Shown piece after piece: positions 35,991 through 47,511 of a stretch of DNA of 64,000 nucleotides. Position 1 is the stretch's first letter; each line of letters begins with the position of its first letter. Origin of the DNA: Ampelocalamus luodianensis. Taxonomy: Eukaryota; Streptophyta; Magnoliopsida; Poales; Poaceae. The notes beneath the pieces are model-generated. The model saw nothing but the letters and a program-made list of their open reading frames with translations, was not told where the DNA came from and did no database searches. The position numbers and the translations under genes were made by a program. The stretch lies in the NCBI GenBank assembly GCA_036346255.1, contig CM070622.1:26438751-26502750 (forward strand). The letters are read 5' to 3'.

Positions 35991-36239
35991 TAATTGTGTT
36001 TTCGTTTCTTCTCTATAAGAGATTGCCTTTCTTATTTATATGGTCGTGCTATGAACCTGGCAGAATTAACGAAACATTGCATGATCAGTAAGTAGGCGCT
36101 ACGGTTGAGATGCCATTTGGGAGTTGGAATGACCAAAAACGTGTTGTTGCCAAGCACCATGGCAGCGCTATCGACAAGAATCCAAGGAGTCCACACACAG
36201 CCTTCCAAGGAACTCCGAGTCGGGATAAGAAGATAAGCC

Positions 36240-36248
36240 GACGTGTCG
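36240..36248 (+). promoter_or_regulatory. G-box-like motif upstream of PSB27
   Basis: GACGTGTCG about 115 bp before the PSB27 start matches the ACGTG core bound by plant bZIP/bHLH factors and is common in light-responsive photosynthesis genes. No clear TATA box was found. The assignment is by motif and position only. Confidence 0.35.
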
Positions 36249-36362
36249 CCTCTTCCCGCCCTCCTGGCTTCCTCCTACCTAAAGCTATCACACGACTCGC
36301 GCCATCCCCGCTGCCTCCCCTTGCTCCTCCCCTCCCTGCACACTGAGCTCGCGTCAGAAGAG

Positions 36363-36881
36363 ATGAGGGCAGCAGCGTCTCCCGTGCCGGCCATCCTCAC
36401 CGCCCCCTCCTCCGCCGTCGCAAAGCCGCTGCCGACGCCGCCTCGCGCCAGTACCGCATTCCACGCCACGGCGACCGCAAGCAGGCGCGACGTCCTTGCC
36501 GGCACCGGCCTGGGCGCGGCGCTGCTGCTGGCGCTGTCGCCGTGCGGGGCCGCCCGGGCGGCGTCGGACGACGAGTACATCAGCGAGACCAAGGAGGTGA
36601 TCGGCAAGGTGCGGTCGACGATCAACATGGACAAGTCGGACCCGGACGTGGCGACGGCGGTGGCGGAGCTCCGGGAGCTGTCCAACTCGTGGGTGGCCAA
36701 GTACCGGCGCGAGAAGGAGCTGCTGGGGCGGCCGTCGTTCCGGGACATATACTCGGCGCTCAACGCCGTGTCCGGCCACTACATCAGCTTCGGCCCCACC
36801 GCGCCCATCCCGGCCAAGCGCCGCTCGCGCATCCTCGAGGAGATGGACACCGCCGAGAAGGCGCTCCTCCGCGGCAGGTGA
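36363..36881 (+). CDS. PSB27: Photosystem II assembly/repair protein PSB27-1, chloroplast lumen
   Basis: 172 residues, intronless. PSB27 binds CP43 on the lumen side of immature photosystem II and acts in assembly and in repair after photodamage. Residues 1-40 are a Ser/Ala/Pro/Thr-rich chloroplast transit peptide. A twin-arginine motif follows (RRDVLAGTG, Arg41-Arg42), then a hydrophobic segment (about 50-60) and the cleavage-site-like ARAAS around 64-68, as expected for Tat import into the thylakoid lumen. The mature part (about 105 residues) has the family signatures KVRSTINMDKSDPDVATAV, SNSWVAKYRRE and SFRDIYSALNAVSGHYISF, and ends EEMDTAEKALLRGR. The frame is open upstream to an ATG at 36243, but transit-peptide composition and family length favour the ATG at 36363. 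Very GC-rich, as usual for grass nuclear photosynthesis genes. Confidence 0.97.
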   Translation: MRAAASPVPAILTAPSSAVAKPLPTPPRASTAFHATATASRRDVLAGTGLGAALLLALSPCGAARAASDDEYISETKEVIGKVRSTINMDKSDPDVATAVAELRELSNSWVAKYRREKELLGRPSFRDIYSALNAVSGHYISFGPTAPIPAKRRSRILEEMDTAEKALLRGR

Positions 36882-37172
36882 ACAAGTCTCCGCGGTTAAT
36901 TCCTAGCGAAATTCACCTACGGAACAGCAAAAACCGCCACCCTTTTTTGTAACCACTATTGCCATATGGACTATGGAGTAGTATATGCGTACGTGATGCG
37001 CGTGTCAACCGGACGGGAACGTCGCGTTGCTTGTCCTGTGGGTCAAAACGCTCGGATTTTGAGCCTTGAGTTGTATGTATTGTTGTACGACTTTCGAACC
37101 AGCTGACATTGTGAGGATACTGCTGGGACAGGTCCCGGTGGCTGCTGCCATCTATTCTCGAATCTTGATTTA

Positions 37173-37391
37173 GGGCACCATTGATTTACCAACAAACATT
37201 GGTGGCATAGTGTGACAAGTCAAACTTTTTGTGGTCAACAAATTGGTAGTCACATCTTAGATAAGATTTGACCAAGCGGGCTCCGGAGCTAAAGAACCGT
37301 GGCACGTCAAAACCGTGCGAAAGATCCAAACAGCTACCACAAAAAGTTTGGCAAGCGTTTGGCATAGTGTGGTAGTGAATCAAACACGCCC
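37173..37391. mobile_element. Tourist-like MITE, TSD TTA
   Basis: 219 bp with ends GGGCACCATTGATT and AATCAAACACGCCC, an imperfect inverted repeat of the GGGC...GCCC Tourist (PIF/Harbinger) type. TTA flanks it at 37170-37172 and 37392-37394. It lies about 290 bp downstream of the PSB27 stop. Confidence 0.82.
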
Positions 37392-37399
37392 TTAAATTT

Positions 37400-38169
37400 A
37401 CTTTTTGCGAATCGGCGTTTCCTTGTTCAGCTGTTCACCCATGCGTAGACAACGTAGGAGCTTAGAAACCGGGTGACGGGCTGGCGTGGAAGCGGAATGG
37501 CGCGCGCCGCCGCGGCGGTCGGTGTCCGGTGCCAACGCGGGGCCGCGCAGTCGAAGTGCCGAACGGCGCGTTGTGACAACAGAGCTCGAATGCTCACGTA
37601 CTCCCATGAATCTGGTAAATGATCAGCTGACCGCACTCCAAGAGATCGAGACAATTATAACAAGAGGGGGAAATCTGTCAGCACTGGGCACCACAAGACA
37701 TTTCCTGCTTCAGGATCTTGTGTTAAACCGCGGCTTGCGATCACCACCATCCCTCACCGGAGACGCCCGCGGCGCTCCTCGTCGTAGCCATCACGAGCTC
37801 TGTCCCCGCCGCCGTCCACGGCCCTGCCGTGACCGTGCATCAGCGTCTTCGCGTGCTCTGGCATGGAATCCCCAGAGACCAAGGCTCCTCCGTCTCCGTC
37901 CGCCGTTGCTCGCCTCCAGACCACCACCGCGTCGTTCCGCCCGCGACTCCGCCACCAGTCTCCTCCCCGAGGTCGTGTAGGCCCGTTTTTTCCCGTCCCC
38001 CGCGCCTTCCTTGCCGCCGCTCGCTGCGTGCTGCCGGCGTCCACTACCTCCGTGCTGCCCTCACCTGTTTCCCCTTCTCTCTCTGCTCTTTCTCTCTGTC
38101 TCCCTGACCGTGTGGTCCCAACGGTGAGACTTCTCTAAAAAACCAGAGAAATAAATCTATCGGCCAAAA
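37400..38169. other. Intergenic, nothing recognised
   Basis: GC-rich DNA with overlapping ORFs on both strands (37486-37980 +, 37754-38044 -) that have no domain I recognise and no splice or start context to prefer one. It could be a decayed gene fragment. Confidence 0.4.
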
Positions 38170-38177
38170 TGTATAAA

Positions 38178-39179
38178 TAGGGGTGAAAACTTCGAGATAT
38201 GGACAGATATTGCTCTTTTCTATCCTATCTTTTTTTTCTTGGATTTGGAGCCAGATATAGATACGAATTCGTGTTATTCGGATTGAATATGGATAAAAAT
38301 ATATGGATAGTGTGCACATACATAGAGTAACATATATTCGACCAAACCCCCACATAAGTATATGATCATAATATTAAGTTATCAACCAAAGTGATCGTAC
38401 CACATAAGTACTAACCAAACCATACATAACATGAGCTAGCAGTGTGTGATTATTCCCCGGGATATTGAATCACAAAGAGTTAAAGTTTTACTTTGAACAA
38501 ATTTAGCGGACTCACCTTTGGTGGCGGCAGTTGTGGCTCCCAGCAGATGGAGAGGGGATGGTGACGGTGAGTGCGTGGCGGTAGCAAGATCGACGACGGG
38601 CTTAACTCAGTGGCTTGTGACGACCTTGCTGTACGGGATCAGCGAGCGGGCGTCGGCGAGGATGGAGAGTAGCGGGGGCACGCTGTTGGGGAGGTGACCA
38701 CAGCGGCGAGGGCGTGGTAGAGGTTGGGGACGGAGGCGGCAAGGGGCTAGGAGGAGGAGGGATTTCGCGAGGCCAACAGAGGCGTAGAAGAGGCCGCGGG
38801 GAGGAGGGAGGAGAGTTCGCTGCGGGGCATTTGCGGCGGCGGGGCGGAGGAGGATGCGGAGAAGGGACGACAACATTGTGTTGTGAGCGTGTGTCGGCTG
38901 AGTGACTAGGGTTAGGGTTAGGGGAATTAGAATAGAGATTAGATGGGCCGGGCTGGGCCAAGATTCAGAGGACCCTGTTTAGTGGATATCCAACAAGGAA
39001 ACATCCCGATATACGGTTCCCCTCCCAGATTTGCTAGATACTGCATGCTCTGTATCCTATCCTGAATCCGGATTCAACTATTCGGATCTCGTCCCGGATC
39101 CGGTCAAATAGTGAAATGCCTTCTCAAATTCAGTCCTACCCGGATCGGGCGGGAAATATTCGTCTCGTTTTCACCCCTA
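38178..39179. mobile_element. Non-autonomous hAT-like element with 8-bp TSD
   Basis: 1002 bp with inverted ends TAGGGGTGAAAAC / GTTTTCACCCCTA, the form common among grass hAT elements. The flanking 8 bp are TGTATAAA and TGTATAAC (7 of 8 identical), as expected for hAT. The interior has a GC-rich core (38540-38960) with no transposase, so the element depends on another copy. Confidence 0.82.
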
Positions 39180-39229
39180 TGTATAACATACGGTCCGTGC
39201 AAGTATATTTTCTTTTAAACCGGTTTATT

Positions 39230-41140
39230 CCCTCTTAGAATGACTGATGGCCCCCACCCTTTTCAAACTAAAATAAATAAATTTCTAGTGGACCCCGCCC
39301 GCTGGTCTCACTATTCTGTAGATCCGGTTCATCGTGAACCAAAGCACATTTGTGGACCCAGTCCACAGATAGAGGGCCCATTTGTCAACCTCTATTCTTT
39401 TTAATTAAATAAAATTATCTAGAGGGAATATTCTAGGAATATTCTCCATTCCTTCTCAATTTCAACATTTTTTCCTTTAAAACAAATCTTCCCATTCTCC
39501 TCCGTTCGAATTCCGATTCTACTCATTCTTGTTTATAAATTCAATATATATCCTCCAATACCAATCTTATAATTTTTGTTTTTTTGGTATTTATTTGTAT
39601 TTGTTGGTTTCCGCATATAGAATTCGTTGTTCCAGAAGAGTTAGTAGTGGACCCAGAAGCAACTGTCACGACTTCGCTCAAGGCTAAGACCGTGTTGAGA
39701 AAGGCAAGGTCGCAAGGATCATGTTGATCCCAGAATTTTAAATTTATGTTGTATTGCTTTGAGAACTATTATGCATTGCTATTTACATAAAATAATGAAT
39801 TCGGTTGTTGGGAATGTTAGTTAATTGTAATTTGAATTTACATTCGTTTGATGTTGTTATCCATGTAACATTGTCGTCTTAGTTTAGAACGGTAGAATTG
39901 CTTAGATAAGATTTATCGGTCATTATCATCCTATGGGTGGAATTATTATAAAACTTTATATACAAATCAGTTTGAGATATTTCTAGCAATAGGTATTGTC
40001 GTTGGTTTACAAAGTAAAATAAAATTGTGAAAAATTGTTTTAGACATGGGCGGACAGTAAGTTGAGGCGGGTGCAGGTAGCGCGAGAACTTGTAATGTGA
40101 TAGTTCCGCCCAAGTCCAGTCAAGATAGTACGACCTGACTAATTAATTTGCAACGGCCTAGCTTGTATTTCACTAGTTGGTTGAATGTGGGTGTTGGGTA
40201 GACATATTATTCCCAAACGACGCAAGAGGGAGCATGTGACTAGGTGGATTTAACCCTTCAGTGGTGAAATCTTAGCGGGTGGAGTCGGATTGGGTTGGGT
40301 TGGTGCATTATAAAGACCTTGTGATAATCACTTAGTCGTATACCGATGGAAGTGTGTCAGACAGACAATATACGTTGATTATCTCTTGTGGGTAAAGCTA
40401 TACAACCCTTGCATAGTGTAAAACTATCTAGATAGTCGTGCCTACAGTCAAGGGTGGACAAGGTGCACTTTCGCATGGTAGATCTTTGGTTTTGCTTTTG
40501 AAACAATCTTTTGAGAATCTAGGAGTGGTTAGAACTCTCAGATAATTATTTTGGCAGCTAGAACCCAATTCATTATACCTTGACAGATAGAGTCTTAATA
40601 CTAGCGATAGGTGGCTAGAAAAGTAATTAGTTTCAATTATTGCAACTACTTTGTCAAATGAATGCTTTAGAAAAACTATTATTTTTATTGAAACTTAAAA
40701 TGTTGCTTTACACAAAGAACCCTGATAAACCATCTTTGTAAGCCTTATATCTATACAAGTTGTATTTATTTCAAAGACTTGCTTAATACTCTATGTACTC
40801 ATTGATCAATACATGTTGCTCGGTTGCTAGAGATTGCATCGACATCAACTAACAGTAGAGGAGAAATGCTAGGAGGACTTGAAGAACTAGGACGTGCTAC
40901 CCCAATCAATTGTCTATAGGCATATGGATGAGTCACCATTTGGAGTTATCTTCTTTCATTATAGTTTATTCGAGTTATATAGCGTGAGAAGACAATAATT
41001 GTAAGTTTTGATTATAAGGTTATTACTTTTTTGTTTAACAATATTTGTTATTTTATATCAAATTATGATATAATTGTTTTATTATCAATATTAAGACTGT
41101 GAATCATCTTAGAAACAGAGTGTGTTCGGATTCACAAAAC
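39230..41140 (+). repeat. Partial large-LTR remnant
   Basis: The stretch resembles the 3' half of the large LTRs elsewhere in the window. Shared items include the AGATAGTCGTGC / AGATAGCCGTGC motif (near 40430; compare 27160), CTATGTACTCA, and a closing CCAGTCCCAACG. Neither a clean start nor a target duplication was found. No genes are visible inside. Confidence 0.5.
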
Positions 41141-41690
41141 CAGTCCCAACGTCCGCTCCCGTCGCAGTGCTCTGAGCCGACCTTCTCGGTGGTAACGTGG
41201 CTGCGTCTCTCTTGCGTTGCGTACTTGCGTAGCACCCTGATTCTGAGACGTGCGCCGCTGCCGATCGAGATCCTCGGCCGCTGTACCACCCGAAGCGCTG
41301 CTGGTCCTCGTGGCCATCGTGGTGCAAAGCGTCGGGTTCGGATCAACCACACGCGCTAGCGCCCCGAGGGCCGGATTCGGCCAGATCTCCGTGGAAATAG
41401 ATCCTCTGCTGCACCCAAGTGGATCCGCGGAAATGGATCTTCGGCTTCTGTACCACCCGAAGCATCGAAGTATTCAATGTAGTAGTTACAGTATTGCTAC
41501 GGTATCAGTACAGAGTACTGTCCATGTCTCACAAAAATACTGTTCATCGTTCCTCCCTGGTGTTGTTCGTCGCGTTTCGTTTTGTTGCTACGCAGGTTCA
41601 GAAGCCCTGTATGGGATATGCTCCTGCACATTTGTCACTTTGTCAGCATAACATGCTCTGGTGAGTGGTGAAGGTGCACACTTAACTGTC
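41141..41690. other. Intergenic, nothing recognised
   Basis: The ORFs at 41099-41651 overlap in several frames on both strands without recognisable domains. The phrase CTGTACCACCCGAAGC occurs twice (near 41281 and 41449). The S6K 3' untranslated region probably begins near 41700 on the minus strand. Confidence 0.4.
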
Positions 41691-41969
41691 GACAAATAAA
41701 GGGGAACAAGTTAAAACGATCAGCAGTGGATATCATGGCACTTCAATTAGAAATTTTGACAAGACTGTCACTCCCGGCTGCCCTCTGGGCGATAGACAAA
41801 TATGCTTCCCTACAATAAGTACAACAGATACATCTTGCTGTCTTGAACAAAGAAAAGATACCGGGATTCCCCAAACAAACATAACTGCGTGCAATTGTCC
41901 TACGAGCAAACAGAAACGACGGCATTCTTCGCTCCGTGGTAGAGATCTTTCAATCGCTAAAGTAGTTCT

Positions 41970-43918
41970 TCAGCCTAGAGGACTCGGCCTTTGAAGGAAT
42001 GGCGACGGCCTCACATAACTGAACCCCACGAAGTTGCTATCTGCGGCGACGGGGCTGGCCACTGGAGAGTCCAGCACGGGCATGCTCGTCCAGCACTCAT
42101 CGAAGTTGGCGATGCAGGTCTTGCCAGCAACATTCGGGCAGAAGCTTGGCTGGATCTGTCGGGCCTCTAGCCTCTTCCAGTTTACTGACTTGAACCACTT
42201 GTGGTTCTTTACTTCGTCACTGCCGCCTGGTCCACTTCCCAGCCGCCTGCCAGCTTCTTTGTGCAGCAACTGAGAAAAAAAAAAGGAGATGGGATCAGAA
42301 TTAAATCCCAAGCTCAAACCGATTGACTGTGGAAACAAGTACAAGGCCGATTACACAAAATAAATGGGAGCAAGGTTGAACTTACGCCTTTCAGCAGAGA
42401 ATGAACTTCGCTAGACAAATACGATGGAAGCTTTATCTTCTCCTTCACTACCTTCTGCTGAACTTTGTCCCTGTTTCCACCAACAAATGGGGGCTGCAAT
42501 ATATTGGAAAAGAGTAAATATACAAACAAAAGGATATATCCAACAGACAACTCCTCTGCGATGCAGACACTTCTAACCAGAAGCTTCCCTATCAAACAAC
42601 TCACCTTGCCCGTAAGCATTTCAAAAAGAAGGATTCCCACACTCCACCAGTCTGCAGCCTTATCATGACCTCGGCCCTGAACAATTTCTGGGGCCATATA
42701 CTCAACAGTACCACACATTGAGTTTGATCTAGTGTTTTCATCAAATTCCTTTGCAAGGCCGAAGTCAGTCAGCATGGCCTACAAAACGATGATGCAAAAA
42801 AAATGTCAAGAAATTTTTCCCACTACCAATCAGTAGATGAAGACAGAAAAAGGTGACATATGAAGATATATTAAAGGATCCTTACATGGCCATCAGCATC
42901 CAATATGATGTTCTCAGGCTTCAGATCTCTATGCATAATCCCATTGGCATGAAGGTGGGCTACAGCAGATACAATTTCAGCAGTATAGATGCGTGCAAGC
43001 TCCTCCCTACCAGATAAAAAGTAGCTTAATTAAAGGCTAGTACAATTGGATAGGCGTAAACATAAAAATATGAAATTAAATTACCTGAACAAACCCTGTT
43101 GGTAAAGCTGGAAGAAGAGATGGCCCCCATTTATGAAGTCCAAGATAAGGTAAAGTCGGTACTTTGTCTGCCAAGTAAGCTTTGTTTTAATATCGGCAAA
43201 ACATACAACTAGAGACATAAAATCCATGTTTGACAACAAAGAAGACACATAAATTGTAACTACCTACCTGAAAGGAGTACCTCAGCTGCACTACAAAAGG
43301 ATGATCAACTTTTGTCAGTATATCTCTCTCTGCTTTCATGTACTCAGCATGGTTCTTCTCCAAAATCTTGTCCTTCCTCATAACTTTCATTGCGTATATT
43401 TCTGAAGTACCTTTCTTTTTCACCTGATAGACTTTGCCAAATGCCCCCTGGCCAACAAGCTTCAAGACCTCAAAGTCATCGAGTCCAATGCCCTCATTCT
43501 CCTTTTTTGTATTATCAAGCTCTTCATCACTAAGTGATCCTTGGCTATTTTCCTTTTCTTTAGAAGGACACTCTAAAAGCTCCAATGAGCTATCTGTCTC
43601 ATGCAGTGTAAGCTTACTTAGTGGCAAGGACTGGCTAACAAGCAAAGTTGGACCAACAAGAGAATGAGATCGCTTGATAATGACCACTGGGTCATTGTAA
43701 ACCTCCTCATTGGACTCAGCCAAAGGTGCAGGGCTGTCTGGAGTGAGAGTGCTCACTTCTGTGGGGGTATGGACTGCCGTAGGACCAAAAACATCAGAAA
43801 AATCAAACTCAACACTTTCAGAAGGGGCAACATCTGGAGGCCCCTTTGGAAGAAGTATCTTCCGTCTAAAGAGCTTGGGGCCCTGTGCATGGGTTGTTGT
43901 AATCTCAGAGGAAACCAT
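41970..43918 (-). CDS. S6K: Ribosomal protein S6 kinase (plant S6K / ATPK1-ATPK19 type, AGC family)
   Basis: Ser/Thr kinase acting downstream of TOR; it phosphorylates ribosomal protein S6 and other translation factors. Six coding exons on the minus strand: 43918-43268, 43167-43085, 43006-42886, 42778-42605, 42493-42386 and 42269-41970, giving 478 residues, the usual plant length. An N-terminal FDFSDVFGP (38-46) resembles the TOS/Raptor-binding motif. Kinase domain: glycine loop GQGAFGKV (156-163), Lys178, HRD with Asp272, DFG with Asp290, activation loop SNSMCGTVEYMAPEI (Ser305 is the likely PDK1 site). The C-tail has a turn-motif LDSP and the hydrophobic motif FVGFSY (459-464), where TOR would phosphorylate Ser463. 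All catalytic residues are present. The start MVSSEI matches known plant S6Ks; an in-frame ATG at 44011 would add 31 residues. Confidence 0.96.
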
Positions 43919-44060
43919 CTCCAAGGGCCTGGGATTCAGCAGTTTACAGTCGTGATGCCAAGGAAGTCTGGTGCCACAGTTCCAGTTATGGGTGGCTAAG
44001 TGACTCCCCACTGCTGATTCACAGACTAACTAAAACAGAAGCCTTATGGGGCAGCTCTGT

Positions 44061-44252
44061 CTAAGGGAGGGTCCCTCCACAGATTCCCAAGACAACGGAA
44101 GATGCAGGGCTGCGAACAATGGCCTTGAACAAGTGGAAGTTTACAAAGACAACTGGGAATCCCAGGAATCCTGGGAGAAGGCAGGGTGGGAAGCTACCCT
44201 TGTTTCCCGATGAACAGGAAACTTTGGATGCCACTGTTCTTCCAGAATTCAT
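44061..44252 (-). CDS. Upstream ORF (63 codons) in the S6K leader
   Basis: ATG at 44252 and stop at 44061, inside the leader exon that by splice-site inspection runs from 44272 into the first coding exon. It begins MNSGRTVASK. I see no known peptide motif and cannot say whether the peptide is conserved. A ribosome translating it would have to reinitiate to make the kinase, so it may repress or regulate S6K. A second ATG at 44011 is in frame with the kinase. Confidence 0.5.
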   Translation of the reverse strand: MNSGRTVASKVSCSSGNKGSFPPCLLPGFLGFPVVFVNFHLFKAIVRSPASSVVLGICGGTLP

Positions 44253-44272
44253 GAGATCAACTTGTCTATGGG

Positions 44273-45770
44273 CTGCAGGCAGAATGAAAATATAGTTAAT
44301 TTCACATAAAAGAAAGCTTGTGCGAAGAACATTAAAAAGGATAAATTAGTAAAGAACATCAGACTAGGATACCCATGCATGAAGTTGGCCACAGAACTCA
44401 GTGCAACATGCACCAACCATGAGACAAGTGTAGGAGAAAGTAACAAGATGGTAGAAGCTCGTGTTCAGAACTTATAAGTTTCATATTTTATTGGAAGCGG
44501 AATGGATTCTCTTAAAGTAAATATGTCTTGGTGTACTTCTGCTGCAACATTATGGTTTAAGGCAAGCTATCACAAGTAGAATCTACACTTACAGATCATA
44601 AAGCAGTAAAAGCAATAATCATATGGTCAAGCATTTTCACTGGAATTGCTATATTCCACAGAAAAACATAAAAATGATATGCTAAGTAGATCATAAACCT
44701 AACAAAGAATCAATTTCTAAACTTCAAACAGTGAAAAACTAGATTACGACCAACGTTGAAATTTGCACAATAGGATTAACTATGCTTATAACTGAAGTAC
44801 TGCAGGGACCTTAGAGACTATTTCACTGTGTCAAATCATATATAGTTCAACATGTAAGGCACCATGCTACTTTAATCAAAGACTAGAACTGTGATGTGTT
44901 TTTCAAAAAATAATTTCCTATGAATTGTAATAAATCGGCTGTCCAATTCTAAAAAAAAACGTCATTCCAAATTTAGCACCCAAGATACCAATCAAAGACC
45001 AACTGAAATAGGTCTGCAGCTCGAATTAACCCGTAACGGGCACTCATCCATCCTAAGTCGGATCTGGAAAAAGACGCCCAACCAAAACTGACATTCCTAT
45101 CCGCCCACACCGCGGTTGCAAACTTAATGGAAAGCTCACAAATTTACCGCCCAGCGATGCATACCCATGAAACCCTCTCGCAGATCACATCCAAAATTAA
45201 CCCTACGAAACCAAAATTTTGCAGTCCATACGCGCCAAATTACGCTCACCGAAATACACTACGATGGAAAACCACGCCTCTAACTAAATCCCCAAATCGA
45301 CCCCCACGAGCGCCACAGATCTACCCCGGGAATCCGTGGCCAAACAAAAACGCAATTGCACGCCCCGAAACCAGTAACACGCAGCAATCCGACGGACGAT
45401 TCCAGATCGGCAAAGCGATAATTATACACGAAATAATCGAATAAAATATCACTTTAAAAAAGCCCGCAAGTCGGATGAACGCCTCGGGAAGCGCAAACCT
45501 AACCCAGGGGAAAGGAAACGGAAGAGGAGGGCGTGAGAGATTGCGACGACGAACCTTTGCAGAGGGGAGCGGGCGGTGAGAGGAACGGTGGCAAGCGGCG
45601 TCGAGTGCTCGGCGAACTCCTGCCTCGGTGCGGCGAGGGGGCTCTTATAGCGGCCGTGCGGGGGATGCGGGGCTCCGATAACGGGGACGGGACGCGTGGC
45701 AGGATCGCATTGGTGGGTTTCGTAACGGGGTCGGGGCCTGCGAGTTGGCGCACATCGTTCGACTAGTAGT
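44273..45770 (-). other. S6K 5' leader: first non-coding exon and 1.28-kb intron
   Basis: A donor-like CTGCAAAG|GTTCG at 45555/45554 and an acceptor CTGCAG|CCCATAG at 44273/44272 (minus strand) delimit a leader intron. The GC-rich block 45555 to about 45770 would be exon 1. The intron (44273-45554) is AT-rich and holds nothing else recognisable. Leader introns are common in plant signalling genes; the transcription start is not determined. Confidence 0.55.
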
Positions 45771-45878
45771 GGCGAATATGCTGCGGTGATGCCCGATGCG
45801 GCGATGCCGAGCCAATTGGACCAAGTGGGGCAGCTGTTATGCGCGGGGAGTTTTTGGTTCATTTGTTATATTTTTTTT

Positions 45879-46165
45879 GAATGGAATAGCAAATATAGTT
45901 TTCTTTAAAATGTAATAGTAAAAATGATATTTTTATCACGCAAAAACACCGCGACAGGGAGCTGCCGCATCCCCTTGCACGCCAGGAGGAAAAAAACAGG
46001 CACTATTCACCGTTGGCGTGCAGCGCAAAGCGATGGCCAAAATGATGTGCTCCTATAGCAAACAACAGTTGTTTCGCCAGGCAGTCTACCGTAGCGTTTT
46101 CGCAGGGTAAGAATGCTATTTTTGCTATTTCGCTCTAAAGGAACTAGATTTGTTATTCTATTCTT
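45879..46165. mobile_element. MITE-like inverted-repeat element upstream of S6K
   Basis: The left arm 45879-45910 (GAATGGAATAGCAAATATAG...) is an inverted, slightly diverged copy of 46133-46165. The total is about 290 bp with no coding capacity. It lies about 100 bp upstream of the likely S6K first exon. No clear target duplication was seen. Confidence 0.65.
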
Positions 46166-46393
46166 TAAAAAAAAAAGCAAATACAGCAAAAGACTCTGGA
46201 TGGGGAGGAGCAAGCGGCCATGCGGGTGGTTAATCTGTTTTCCTCGCGCAAAAGCAAGGGGCTTTTTTCGTTTTGATCCTGCAAAAGAGCTACAGCTCTG
46301 CCGTGCGCTGATCTATGTGAATAAAATGTTTGTTGTGAAAATTTTAAGTTTGTACGGAACTTTGGTGTCCTCACTCCCCACTCCCCCGAACAT

Positions 46394-46439
46394 ACCCATT
46401 ATTTGGATAAAGCAACACCCATTATTTGGATAAAGCAAT
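46394..46439. repeat. 23-bp tandem duplication
   Basis: ACCCATTATTTGGATAAAGC plus three bases is present twice head to tail (46394-46416 and 46417-46439), with one difference in the last base. The surrounding 46166-47510 shows no gene. Confidence 0.9.
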
Positions 46440-47511
46440 ATCAACAAAGAGTCGATAATGATAACACATGGAAAGACTAAAAAAATAAGGCATCACATGA
46501 TATATCTTACTGTTTTTTTATGTATGTTTTGTAAAGAGAAAGGAACAAACATCTTACAAAGAAGGGGGAAATCGATATCCGGACGTTAGGTTCACTTTTC
46601 TCCTATTACTACCACATTCTATTCACATGATACCCGGATTTTCGAGCGCCACATTTTTCTCATGTCTATTTAAAAAAAAATTCTTTTAAAAAACATAGGA
46701 ACCTAGACCACGCTATTTGCATAGTTATTTCCGCATCTTCACAAAGTTTCACGTGAAAATAAACAGGTCTCTTTCATAAGGGTTCAATACAAAGAACCTA
46801 CAGTATCACATATTAGAAGACGATATTCACTATCCGATCAAAAAGCAAAGGGCAGCATCAATCGTTACGGTACATTGCTACAATGTTTTCCTCTGCAGTA
46901 AATGTTCTTTCGTTTCTGCCGTATTTGCTACAGTACTTCTGCTCCGCGCTGTTTGCTCACTCACGGATTACTATTCATGCGTTGATCCTCTTTATTATAG
47001 CCGAGGATTCGGATCTAATCGTCACATTTTTTGTAGAGATGTACCCCTATTTTTTTTACTTTGGAATTTGTTTCTTTGCGGCCGGGTGGGGTAGGTCGAG
47101 GAGGCGCGAAGGAAGCAGGGAGAGCCGTGAGACGCTAGGAGACTACGGGGCCCTGCTATAGCTCCCGTCCCCGTTACGTTTGGGCAGATCCTTCCCTCCT
47201 GGTCGGTTTGGACTTGGTGGATGCCGTTTCTAGGTTGCACACTTTGAGGTTCGGACGAGTTCCGCATCTTATCGCCGAATCCCTTTCGATTTGGGTGGAT
47301 AACGGGGTGGCCTATGAGGCTATGACTACGAGCTCACGCAAATCTGGGCCCACCGGAAATTATTGGAATTAAATGTCTTTTCTTTGCTTGTAAAATTCCA
47401 TTAGAAATGTTTTTCTTATTCGTGAGCGTGAAGCTAAACGTTTTTCTCTGCATGATCTTTTCCGTAATGCAGCAGCACTAGTAGTATTATATGGGGTTTT
47501 TTTGCGAGTAA

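Noticed and set aside
36243..36881. 212-residue version of PSB27 from the ATG at 36243
   Set aside because: The extra 40 residues do not look like a transit peptide. The ATG at 36363 gives the length and N-terminus expected for the family.
36275..36952. Long ORFs antisense or out of frame to PSB27
   Set aside because: They are shadows caused by the high GC content of the PSB27 gene.
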